A DNA stretch of 64,000 bases from Physella acuta (lineage: Eukaryota; Mollusca; Gastropoda; Physidae). This document shows, piece after piece, positions 24,926 through 35,801 of the stretch. Positions within the stretch are counted from its first letter, which is position 1. The number at the start of each line of letters is the position of its first letter. Position numbers and translations under genes: made by a program. The stretch spans positions 248,001-312,000 of the forward strand of contig NW_026732299.1 in the NCBI RefSeq assembly GCF_028476545.1. Reading direction: 5' to 3'. Under the pieces are notes generated by a model, which was not told the origin of the DNA, did not search any database, and saw only the letters and a program-made list of their open reading frames with translations.

Positions 24926-27269
24926 ATTCAGTGTTTGTGATTTTTTTATATATTGTAATTATTATGCAGCAGGTTTATATTTATATAATACCAGAGCCAA
25001 ATAATTGTTTGAAATTACCTGGGTAAGCTTTTTAAATATAATTTCAATTAAAGAGAATACATATTTAATAGTTTTAAATGTTGATAATTTATAATGTACA
25101 TTTAAAAAATAATTAATTAATTAATTTAAAAAAATAATCTTCATTGAAATATACTGTGTGTAAAAAAAGTGTATATGTTAAATATCTATATTTTAACTCA
25201 TGAAATTTGCTAAACAAAAGAGCTCACAAAATAAAAACTCAAATTCAGGTGCAATACATTGATCCAATCCATTTCAACAGTTTAAATTTCAAACAATTGT
25301 AAGGTTTATTTTATACTAGGGTAACCATCACAACAGAGCAATGAAACATTTTATAAAGGTTTCATTAACACTTAAGCAGTAATGTATTTTTAGACACATT
25401 GTCTTGTCTTCAAATTGTGAGTTGTTTAAAGGTATTCAAAGCCAGCGATATATTTTTTGGATCTTTCTTAGTTTGTCCACCCTACTGCCCAGGGCATACT
25501 GCCTAAAAGATTTGAGTGTATGCTGATCACTCTCCAGGTGTGTTCTATATGTCAGGGGCACTCTTGGGGGGTTGCTGTTACATAACTGTAGTGGTGATGT
25601 AAACACTGTAGATGCCGACCGTGTTCATAGTGTAGGGTGCTCTTTAAAACAATAGTAGGCACCATAGTGCTCATGGTGGAGCCCAGGGTGCTCTAGGTCA
25701 CCTGACCGCCCATTACAGTTTGACAATTGAATCAAGTGCTCTGTCAACCTCCCAGGAGTTTTTCTCGAAAATTTCTCAGTTATTTGCTGATCAGATGAAG
25801 GGTGTAGTAATCCATAACAGACGGGAACACACAGATAAACATACTTTTATTTATACATAATAGATAAGGATTTTAATTTAAGAATATACCTTTAAAAATG
25901 TAAATATTGGTAATAAATAAATGCTGTTCTAAAAACTTCTATTGTGTAAATTGTGGGGTTTTCACAGAAAACGTAGATTTCTACATTTTCAGCTTTGGTT
26001 CTTTTTTTTATCTTTTTAAATGAAATAAAACTTCAGCTTGAGTAGTTGAAGATTTTAAAAAACTTGAATTAAGTAAAAAGAATGCTCATAGGTAAACAAA
26101 GAAAAGGTGTCATGGTAATAATTGGGGTAAAAGTAAATATAAGTAATTGCTTGGGTAAATCTTGATATGCAAGTACATGTTAGCATTTTTACACCACTTT
26201 AATGACATTCTTAAAAACCTGTCAGTAATGGCTCATTAGTGACCTCTGACTGGAAGACTGCAACATGACAGGATGCATTGATGACATTTCTAGGCTTAAA
26301 TGATCGGTTTGTCTGCCGGATTATAGAAAATATCCTGTAATTCCTGCTCCGTGCACTACCATGCACCTTGAACAGTCTATTTTAATAATCAGGCCCCCCC
26401 CCCCCCCTGATTCTAAAACCAAGTAAAAGAACTAATTTTTTGATACTGCCTGTACTATTATTTAAGTTATCAAATCTTAACCTGCTTGAGAGTATTACTA
26501 AACCACTGCCCACACACAACCTTGTGGATATCTACACTAATTATCATTCTCTAGTCAAATTAATGAACCTATTTTAACAATAATAAATTGTGTATTGATT
26601 TGTTTTCTTAAAGTTGATATCAAACCTGATGCCTTAGATTTAAGATTTTCACAAATTTTGAAAGGAAATTGTTAAAACTTGTTTATGTCACTAATGCAGC
26701 AATACTTCTTTGGACACCCCTTATAGATAATATTCAGTTGACAGTGCTTGATATTCACACTTGTTTCTCTACTCAGTTGACAGTGCTTGATATTCACACT
26801 TGTTTCTCTACCTTTTTTTTGTAAAAGTAGAGTGCACTGCTGAGCTGAATTTAAATAAAGATGAGCACTGAGCTTTATACAACTTACAAGTTAGAGTTAA
26901 ACCTCATTAAGTTTTAAAAATATACATATTATTACTGCTAAATCGTGCAACTTTCTGGTTTCTAAGTTATGAGTATTGACTACACAAGTTTGAAGTGAAA
27001 CACATATGGGAAATATTTGTTGCATGCTTATTGTTAAATATTTCAAATGTGTGTATTTTAAAAAACATTTCTAAACTAAAACTGAGTGAAGTATTCTTAT
27101 TCTTCATTTTGTTAAAACTGTATTAAGATTACATGTTCCATAATAGATTTGTACTTTATACTTAAATAAATCTATATACTGCTGCAAATTTTTGTTCTGG
27201 TTTACTCACTAAATAAGTTGTAAAATAATCTACAAAAGATCTCAACCACATTGATTTTTAAATGTTTAT
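24926..27269. other. Intergenic space between convergent ANKRD40 and RSL1D1
   Basis: Holds the 3' ends of both genes. A block at about 25455-25760 shares GTAGGGTGCTCTTTAAAAC with 22340-22360, suggesting an old interspersed repeat. At 26732-26811 a roughly 38-bp unit (CAGTTGACAGTGCTTGATAT..) is repeated twice in tandem. No exon or RNA gene recognised. Confidence 0.5.
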
Positions 27270-30200
27270 TTAGATTTTAATTTTTTTTGGCTTTGCAATT
27301 TTCCTTTGTGATTGTCGTTTCCTTTTCCTCATCTGTCTTTTTACTGGTGGCTTGTCTGGTTCCCCGTCTTTGATTATCTGTATACGTCCATTAGGATAAA
27401 CTTTAACTTTCGCACCAACTAATGTTGTGATCTCTTCTGCTTCAACCACTTCTTTATTCTTTTCTTCACGATCAATGACTATAGCTTGAGGACCACCTAG
27501 AGGGTTGGAAATATTAAAAATATGACATAGACATCAAAACAAAGCAATTCAATAAGTTTTTTGTTGTTTTTTTTTTAAATTGAAACTTCTTTATTACTTT
27601 ATAAATATTCCAGACACAATGCCTACAACACATTTTAATTACAAACCAAATTCACATTACCTTCATTCAAGTATATAGGTATGCTCAAAGAAGTTTTTGT
27701 CTTTAAACTTAGCAGTTTCACATTGTCAGCACCTCCTGATACAGCATTTGTTATTTGGTCCACAGCAGCAACAACATTCTCAGTAATCACATTACTGGAC
27801 ATCTGGATGTTTCCCACGACTGCAAGGCTAAGTTAATTAAAAATCATGTTAAACCAACATTTAGAATTCAGAAATAGTAAAAAAAAAAGACTGGCTGTCC
27901 CCAGCTAATGAACCTCATAATGCCTGAAGGTTCGAACTAGAGCCTTTTTGGTTTAGCAACAATGAGCTTTACTGACTCTTTGGTTTAGCAACAATGAGCT
28001 TTACTGACTCGACCACGCGGACCCCCCCCCTCTTCCCCCTTCATCAATTAACTAATGTAGTTTGTGAATGTAATGATCTAGTTGCTCACTTTGTTATCAA
28101 GCTAATGATAATGTCTTAGATTCTTAAAGATGGACAAGGTATCAAGCATTTTTTTAACACTAAGCCTGAAAGTATTTGTTCATGTGATGGAAAATGTTAT
28201 AGACAATTTGTTGCCGGTATCTTATTTCCCCCCCCCCCCCCTCCCACCAAACAAGAAATGACAGAAAGGTTACAGGGAGTTCATTTGAGGTCAGAATATA
28301 GTAGGCCAAGAGTGCACGTCACCGCAGGAACAACACTATTTGAGATTGGCAGTGAAGACATCCCCCCCCCCTAAAACAAGCTGTATCAAACACGAACCAG
28401 GCTGAAACTTTATAATACTAATAATAGATCTACTTTTTAACAATGTTTTGCAAAAATATTTAAATGAAAACATCAGTGGAAACTTCGGACTGAAAATCTG
28501 CCAAAAGTCACATCCTTGAAAAAATGTGTGTTGCTAGATCTAGTACTATGACTACAAACATGTGCACTCTCAATGACACCAAGTACGTTTCCAAATTACT
28601 TGGTTTGGGTGAAGTATAAAGGGACATAGTAATTGTCGAGAATTTCTTTAACAAGAAACTAGGAGCGGTGATCACACTGGTGAGATTGTTTGGAACGTGT
28701 ATATTTCTTGATACATTTATTTTTAACTAGATCAAGAAAACATTTTATATATACGTATCGGGTATCACTTCCGCTCGCCCATCATCTAAAGCTAGATCAA
28801 GTACAACTTGTCGATTGTGGGAACAAAAATGAAAATTTCAATTGGATTTTCACGATTCACTAAATTTTGAGAGATTTTCAAAAATTTCATGAGTTTTCCA
28901 GGACCTTTGGAGGCCACATGAATCCTGCTGCTAGTGGCATACTTTAAACCTACACAAAACTGGCTTAAACATGAGCAGTAAAGCAATAAAATCTTAATGT
29001 TTACCTGCAAGATCCTTTTGAACTGATTGTACATATGCTGTTATCCAGTGCTTTTTTAAGCTCTTTACTTAAATCTTTAGCCTGTAGATTGACTTGCACT
29101 GGTGTTCTAATATATACAGAAATTAGTAAAATTTAATTTAACAATATTTCTTTTAACATTTTTATTTATTAAATAACCAAGACAGTACAAAGAATGGTAA
29201 TTTGAAAGGAAGGTAACTCATACTAACTTCTTTTTTCCATAAAAATGTTTTCCCAAGTATGTTGGTAACAGACGAACTATTCTTGAATCTGCTAAGAAAA
29301 TATCATAAGCATTCGACAAGTTTCTTTTGGCTTCAAAAGGCTTGTATTCTGTTTTAAGTGACTTGAGAGGAACAATCTAGAATTATATAAAAATATATAA
29401 GATTCATTAAGATGGATATAATTCATTGTTTAACTATCAAATACTAGTACCTTTAAAGTGGAGTCTTAAGATAAACACAGGATAAGTTTACCATGGATAT
29501 GTTATTTCATAAAATATAATGGCAAAGTATACTTTTTAGTATGAAATAAGCAAAAACTGTACACAATGCACCAGATGATTTAGAATATACCTTAATTTTT
29601 TTCTAAAACATTGATTATTAACAATGTACAATATTTATTAAATAAACCGGGAGTGATCTCCCCTAAACTTTCTCGAATATTCTTATATAACACTACGTGG
29701 GATGGCAACTCGGAATATAGACATGATTTTTAATTGCTTAAACTTTTAAAAATAGAATAGAATCTCGTAGAAAAAGAATTGCGCACCAAGCGAAAGCCAA
29801 ACCAAAATATGCATAATAGTGCGGAATATTATTAGTACTTTATAAATTTACAAGCGTTTTTAGAGAAATCGGAAATAGCGTAAATTACTACTTCCGGTCA
29901 ACGGAAATTACTCAAAATTGGATAGAAGGTAGAGGATTAGATCTTTTACTTACATGTGAAATTTCATTTATCTATCTGAAATAGTACTCAAGTTATAGGC
30001 TTTTGAAATATTCAAAGTAGAAAAAGTACCATTTCCGGTTATCCGAAATCACTCAAAAGTTGATACGGGTCTACGATTTTGATAAAATACTTATATATGA
30101 AATTTCATCAACCTAGCTGTAACAGTACTCAAGTTATCGTGTTTACAGACACACACAGACATACGGACAAGATTGCAAAAATGTTTTTCCGACCCAGGGA

Positions 30201-31596
30201 GGTGTAAAACGTCGAGATTTGTAAAAATCTCGATTTTTTTTTCCCCACGATTACAAGACTCTCTCTATACTTCGTATATATGAGAAAGTAAAAATGGACA
30301 AAAATTATACTGCAGTGATGTTTTTTAACAGCAAAAATTTTCTTCCAAAAAATAAAATAAAAATAGAGGGCTTAATTTAATTACATCTGTGACAGTAGTT
30401 ATCCCTTTTTTCTTGAAAAGATCTTGGAAATGTTGAACTGTAGGTTCATAGTCTCTTTCTTCTTTATCCAGGTCTTTTACAAAGAGGCACACATCAAGAT
30501 CTGGCTTTGCTAATGAGTGTGGCAATTTCCTCAAAGAAGAAAATTAAATGCAGTTATAGAGCCTATACTCATATGAGCGATTGACTAGAGCAATCTTCAT
30601 TAAACTAAATTGCAGTTTTTAAAAAAAGACACTGATTGTTTTTAAGATTACATTCAGCTAACGGTAATATTTTATGTGATTTAACAAGATGTACTTACAA
30701 TTTTATTGATTTTTCTTTAGGAGGAATTTTTTTCAAGCAAACTTGCAGCTGAACCACATCTATTTCTTCAATTAGAGAGTCCTGCTTTTTTGAGTTCTTG
30801 ACAAGCTGCAGAAGTGCGTCCACAGCCTTGGACACCTGTAATAATGGATAGTTTTTATATATTCCTATGAAGTATTTCTTAATAGGGATCTGGCTTCTTG
30901 TGACATGGGGTGTGTGTGTGTGGAGACAGAAAGTCACACAAGCATGACATCATTTAAGAATGACCCCTAAGCCCACTGTTAGCCAAAGGATATGGGAAGT
31001 CACTTATCTATTAAATTTGACACAAATAAATCACAATACAAGCCTTTTTAAAGCCATATTAATTAATCACCTTTCTTTCACATTACTAGCTTTGGAAGTT
31101 GCAATGTTATTAAAATAAATATATTTCCATCTATCAATTAAAAAAGCATGGTATGTTCATTGTTTACAAATATTGTCATAAAACACAAAAGTTTAAATTT
31201 TTCTATTACCATTATCCACAACCCAATGCACTATACATTGTTTTTTTTAAATTTGTTTATTAATCTTGGTAACTTCTACCTATCTAGGCCTACATTAATT
31301 TATAAGATATATGAATATGCTTCTGTAAGGTTTTTTTTGAGAAATCCACTAATGAAATTAGGTCACAGGTTTAGCAGTTTTTTCTAAACTAGCTCATAAT
31401 AGGCTGACCATGGCTTTGGAATTTCTTTTCAGTATGAATTACTTTACACAAAAAGTAAATATTTGCTACATTGACTTAGTTTACTATTGTGTTAGCTATT
31501 ACTGAAACTTTTTTATACATATGTAATTTTGATATTTTCACCTATGGCTTATAGGTAGGCCATTCGATTGACAGCTTCCGCTTGTTTTGAAGCCAT
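27270..31596 (-). CDS. RSL1D1: Ribosomal L1 domain-containing protein 1 (RSL1D1), about 316 aa; first exon uncertain
   Basis: Nucleolar L1-family protein (related to yeast Utp30/Cic1) acting in ribosome biogenesis. Firm exons: 30835-30699, 30529-30385, 29376-29228, 29106-29005, 27827-27661, 27496-27270; phases join throughout. Motifs: VSKAVDALLQLVK, KLPHSLAKPDLDVCLFVKD, FEAKRNLSNAYDIFLADSRI, LLPTYLGKHFY and VGNIQMSSNVITENVV, matching human RSL1D1 in order, then a short lysine/arginine tail ending KKIKI. The long disordered tail of vertebrate RSL1D1 is missing. Start: an ATG at 31596 (MASKQAEA) would join in frame if a weak GT at 31572-31571 is used; I am not sure of this exon. An AATAAA overlaps the stop codon. 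Introns carry an R2 repeat and a SINE. Confidence 0.88.
27930..28024 (-). mobile_element. tRNA-derived SINE with an internal 32-bp duplication (RSL1D1 intron)
   Basis: On the minus strand GGTCCGCGTGGTCGAGTCAG is A-box-like and CTAGTTCGAACC is a good B box. Between them a 32-bp segment is perfectly duplicated (27947-27978 and 27979-28010). A poly-C run borders the head. Confidence 0.6.
29650..30290 (+). repeat. Dispersed repeat R2, long copy (RSL1D1 intron)
   Basis: A 641-bp copy beginning with the palindromic GGGAGTGATCTCCCCTAAAC and ending TTCGTATATATGAGAAAGTA. It matches 43925-44592 almost end to end. Internal marks: ACCTAGCTGTAACAGTACTC and CCGACCCAGGGAGGTGTAAA. No ORF or terminal inverted repeat was seen; the class is unknown. 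Confidence 0.85.
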
Positions 31597-31627
31597 CTCA
31601 CGGCCCAAGTGTTAGAAGCGTATTACT

Positions 31628-31640
31628 AAAATGGCGACCA
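31628..31640 (+). promoter_or_regulatory. YY1-like motif at the likely RSL1D1 promoter
   Basis: AAAATGGCGACC matches the YY1 core (AARATGGCGGC) that marks transcription starts of many translation and ribosome genes. It lies about 35 bp upstream of the candidate RSL1D1 start codon. Inferred from motif and position. Confidence 0.4.
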
Positions 31641-31686
31641 GTTTCGTTTTCATTATGTGGTAGAAGGATAAAACTAATGAATATGA

Positions 31687-32437
31687 CTTGACTTGACTTA
31701 GTCCTCTTTGCTCCTTATGGAGCATAGGGCCTCCACCATTTCCTTCCATTTCTTCCTATCCTCGGCTATTAATTTTGACATCTCCCAAGACATCCCTGTT
31801 GGCTTCAGTTCTTCAAGAAGACTCCGCCTCCAGGTCTGTCTTGGGCGCCCTCTCTTCCGCTTTCCCTGGGGGTTCCACTCAAGCGCTTGGCGTGTAACAT
31901 TTGTGTGAGCCTTTCGCAGTGTGTGACCCACCCAGCGCCACTTCCTTTTTATTTGCACACCTATAGGCTCCTGCCTAGCTTTCCTCCATAGTTCCAAGTT
32001 CAACACTTTGTCCTGCCATCTCAGTTTCAGTATCTGTCTAAGGTATCTATTCATGAAGGTCTGTATCTTTGCTGTGCTTGCCTTGGAGACTCTCCATGTC
32101 TCTGCTCCATACAGCAGAACTGCCTTGACATTAGAGTTAAATATCCTAATTTTTGTGGTAATGGAGATGGCCGAACTTTTCCATATGGGTCGTAGGACTG
32201 TGAAAGCGCAGCGGGCTCTATTAACTCTAGCGCGTATGTCCTCCTCTGTGCCTCCCGTTTTGCTGATCTTGCTGCCAAGGTAGACAAACTCTTGCACCTC
32301 GTTTACCTGTCTTCCGTCTATTGTCACTGGAGCCTCCTGTTTATTGTTAATTTTCATCATTTCTGTCTTTTCTTTGTTGATCTTCAGACCTACGCGCTGC
32401 TCCTAATGCATCAACTTTTTCTTGTTTTTTTTTTTTG
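31687..32437 (-). mobile_element. 5'-truncated LINE, reverse transcriptase C-terminal part
   Basis: The minus strand keeps an open frame of 220 codons (32360-31698) with LLYGAETWR, RWRWVGHTLRK and KRKRGRPRQTWRR, the conserved region downstream of the polymerase core in several non-LTR clades. The frame is open for some codons further upstream, then is lost. The 3' end carries a short AAGTC repeat tail. A perfect 11-bp target duplication, AATGAATATGA, flanks it (31676-31686 and 32438-32448). The endonuclease and most of the RT are absent, so it is a dead-on-arrival copy. It looks young, since the frame and duplication are intact. The clade is unsure; RTE-like is a guess. Confidence 0.92.
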
Positions 32438-32448
32438 AATGAATATGA

Positions 32449-33683
32449 AGCCATCGTCAATTTTAGAAATCGGAACTACCCGTTTCTATTTAAGTCTATA
32501 ATTTAAGAATCGTCAGGCTACGCAGCATTGACGAGGTTAACCACCGGTCACGAGTTAAATTCAATGCAGCAACTGTCGGCCCACAGTGAAGAAAAAAATC
32601 AATATACTAATAAAATTACTAATACAATAATGTCAATAATTTTCCTTTTTCTGCACATGCTACAATAATTAAAATACTAGATTTAACAGTTCATTCTGCA
32701 AAAAACAAAAACTAGTTTCTATCAGGCAACTAGAGTAAAAATGATGTAACAATACTAAAAATAGTGGACTGAAATGTCTGCATGGGTACCTCCTCCAATT
32801 CAATATAAAAAAATGTATCAAGAACTGTAATAAATATCTCAATCATTTTTTATTGCATGTGTACCTGGGGGTTTCGACCGTGTACCGGGCCGTTTAAGGC
32901 GGCAGCTCAGTTTTTCCCAAGAGTACTCAACAAGAAATGAGTGTATTAATTAAAATCACTTATCTCGCTAATTTTTCGGCCATTTTAAGGCATGGCGTCC
33001 ATTTATTTAGCATATCCCATTAAAACGAGATTTTGCGAGATTAGCAGTGTTTTTATTTGTCGTGTATAGGACCCCTAAAAAAAGAGAAACACAGCAAAAA
33101 ACTATGCGTGACATTTCAGTGTTAAAGGTCAATCCCGCCATTTCAGCAAAGAGCCACACCATTAAACATGGATGTCTATCACTCAGTGGTCATGTTTAAA
33201 TTGAAAATAGAGTAAATTTTAGATTTAGTGAGAAAATCTACATCAGAATTAACCTCAGTAGATTTGAAAATGTGGTTAATTTGTGTATTGGAAATTAATT
33301 AAGGCCTATTAACTTTAAATTAATAAGAGAAAGTGGTAAAATCGAAATTTGAAAAATCAGTCAAGAGCTCTGGGCAGGTTTTTCTAAGAAAATTATCCCC
33401 CTTTTTTTCTTGAGTCTACTGCCCTAACGAAAAACTTCATTCAATGTAGAACTCTAGAATAATCTAGAGTGAAGTTTTTTGCGCTGTTAAAACACTGGTG
33501 GGGCCATCGTTTGTTTATCACTTCGTATAATATTTGTTTGGATGTTTTATACATAACTACCGATACCTGCTGTACAAATGTCCATTTCTAATAATATCCA
33601 GGTCAAATTCTTTTGTTTTTCTCCTTCTGGAAGACGAGTTTTTAAATTTTTAAGTTTTGAGGTATGACGTCGTAGGCGATTCT
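32449..33683. other. Intergenic, probably ancient repeats
   Basis: CG-containing motifs such as GGGCCGTTTAAGGCGGC near 32887 resemble GCCGGTTAAGGTGGCCGC near 34322, hinting at related old repeats either side of R5. No exon was recognised. Confidence 0.35.
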
Positions 33684-34120
33684 AGTTCCCCCAATGAAAA
33701 ACACTAGGTCACGGATGAGACAAATAAAACCAAACAATCAAAGCTTTATATAACTAGGTTAACTATAAATAGCTTCTACAATATGTGCGAGACACTGTAC
33801 ATACGATACATAAGGCTAATAAAGCAACCTGAGAGGTGAATAGGGGTGGCCGCAGCTTGGGTAACGATTAGGGTGGTTTCACCTCGCTGCGTAACCAATG
33901 ACTTGAGCTAGACTAGCCTAGATCTAGATGCTCTATATTTCAAGCTAAGTCTAGAATCTATATAATTTCTATTTTTTTCGGTTGTTTTAAATTATTACGA
34001 TCATCTACCTCTTCTAAATCTAGTTTGTGACTCTACATACAAGCATATCTAAGCAAATGTTACGTTGTGTCTTGTTAGTGATTGTTATGTCCCTTTGTTA
34101 TGAGTATTATAGTTGCGTCC
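33684..34120 (+). repeat. Dispersed repeat R5, copy 1
   Basis: Matches 62784-62856 plus 63680-64000 in the same order (GAGACAAATAAAACCAA, CAAAGCTTTATATAA, TAAATAGCTTC, GACTTGAGCTAGACTAGC, CTAAGCAAATGTTACG). No ORF. The second copy is interrupted and runs off the window. Confidence 0.8.
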
Positions 34121-34599
34121 CTTGAGTCATTACAGGGTCAACCTTTAATGATAAATGTGTCGTTAATAAATTTAATTAGGCCTAACGTGTTTTTTATTTG
34201 GTTTTGCAATCTATTAATTAGTAATACAATCGACAACATGTTTAAAAGTGTAAAATATTTATGATAGTTAGGCCTATTAAAATTGGATTAAAACGTAGGC
34301 CTATAAAATATAAAATACGCTAGCCGGTTAAGGTGGCCGCAGGAAAAAAAAAGAGGGGGAAAAAATAATTAATATCGCAAGTAGCACGTCACTAAAACAT
34401 GAATATCTCAAATTCTATGCGTAGGAATATAAAATGATTGATACATATTAGCGTAGAATGGCAGAGGATTAATATAGTACTTTGGTTTTGTTTCTGAGAA
34501 AACGGTTACAAAATAGCGCCCCATGAAAGTCGGGAGTTCGGAATTTTCCGCTGTGTGTGATCGGCTGTGGAACTTCACTCTAGATTTCTATAGGTACTA

Positions 34600-34758
34600 G
34601 GATTACATCTCGTTTTAACCCGCGCGGCGGGTTTTTCGTCCCCGTTACCCAGACGCCGAGAATTTGCGGCGACGCAAGTGCTATAGTTTCGTAATTTTTA
34701 TCGCTCGGTGTTATCGCCCGATCAATTTTCGTGCGATTATCGATTTTTCTTTAAAAAA
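34600..34758 (+). promoter_or_regulatory. CpG-rich start region of the small gene
   Basis: CG dinucleotides cluster here (CCCGCGCGGCGGG, GACGCCGAGAATTTGCGG, GGCGACGCAAG) in an otherwise AT-rich window, immediately upstream of the putative first exon. A promoter role is an inference from composition and position. Confidence 0.4.
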
Positions 34759-35742
34759 ATGGACATTTTGCGTTTTTGTTGTTTTTTTAATTTTGTTCAT
34801 GGATTATTCAAGATGGAGTATTTCAGTGAAAATAAGGTAAGTTTAATTTACTCCCTACTGTTTATTTTTATAAAAAGGGGAAAATTTATTGCATTATTTG
34901 AATTCTACACCACTTTTCTCTATTGTTTCAAAAAATCAAGTTGTTTGGACATAGCGCACAAAAGTTATATGCTGCGCAGTTTTGTTACCTCTATAGAAAA
35001 TACGTTTGTTTACAATACGAAAGCGAAAGTGGCGAGGGAGGTAATAGAAAAAAAATAGTGGCGAACGATATTTTTCCGCCGGCGATAGTGGCGAACGATG
35101 TTTTTTTCCGCCGGCAATAGTGGCGAACGATGTTTTTTCCGCCGGCAATAGTGGCGAACGATGTTTTGCCGCCGGCAATAGTGGCGAACGATGTTTTGCC
35201 GCCGGCGATAGTGGCGAACGATGTTTTGCCGCCGCGATAGTGGCGAACGATGTTTTTCCGCCGGCGATAGTGGCGAACGATGTTTTGCCGCCGGCATTAG
35301 TGGCGAACGATGTTTTGCCGCCGGCATTAGTGGCGAACGATGTTTTGCCGCCGGCGATAGTGGCGAACGATGTTTTGCCGCCGGCGATAGTGGCGAACGA
35401 TGTTTTGCCGCCGGCGATAGTGGCGAACGATGTTTTGCCGCCGGCGATAGTGGCGAACGATGTTTTGCCGCCGGCGATAGTGGCAAACGCTGTTTTGATA
35501 TTGATGGTAGTGGAGTAGAGGGGGGGGAGGGGAAGGTCTGGTGCGGTATTAACAATAAACATTCAATATTTAGTGTCTTCAGAAAAACCATTTTATTTAT
35601 TTTGATGTGAAAGCAAATAATGTACTGTTTACTTTTCCAGATAGAACCTACACTTCTAAAACCAGCACATCTACGATATGATGAGCAGTTATATGGCCTA
35701 ATGAGGGAACACTGTAAAGAGGAATTAAAACTATTACAATAA
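34759..35742 (+). CDS. Probable two-exon microprotein gene, 59 aa (or 41 aa), unknown function
   Basis: Exon 1 ends at 34836 with a strong GTAAGT donor; exon 2 runs 35641-35742 after a pyrimidine-rich tract and CAG. Phases join. From ATG 34759 the product is 59 aa; from ATG 34813 it is 41 aa, beginning MEYFSENK. Exon 2 encodes IEPTLLKPAHLRYDEQLYGL and then MREHCKEELKLLQ, a charged, helix-like stretch, and then the stop. AATAAA follows 54 bp later (35796-35801), and a CpG-rich region precedes exon 1. I do not recognise the family. It could also be the 3' end of a longer gene. The intron contains a minisatellite. Confidence 0.5.
35058..35490 (+). repeat. 30-bp minisatellite, about 15 units
   Basis: About fifteen head-to-tail units of GTGGCGAACGATGTTTTGCC plus GCCGGCGATA; the first units vary in T-run length and the last is degenerate. 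The period is a multiple of three and the unit lacks stops in several frames, so long repetitive ORFs appear on both strands; these are by-products. The unit is CG-rich. It sits in the intron of the small gene. Confidence 0.95.
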
Positions 35743-35795
35743 TTGTGTTCATCTTTTATTTAGATAAATTAAGTAATATTTTTTTAAATAACTTA

Positions 35796-35801
35796 AATAA
35801 A
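35796..35801 (+). terminator. Polyadenylation signal of the small gene
   Basis: AATAAA 54 bp after the stop codon of the putative 59-aa gene. Its position supports a short genuine 3' UTR. Confidence 0.45.

Noticed and set aside
35058-35490. CRISPR-like array
   Set aside because: Units are contiguous with no unique spacers and the genome is eukaryotic.
34936-35610. Long repetitive reading frames on both strands (129-208 codons)
   Set aside because: They are produced by the stop-free 30-bp minisatellite and have no start context, splice support or similarity.
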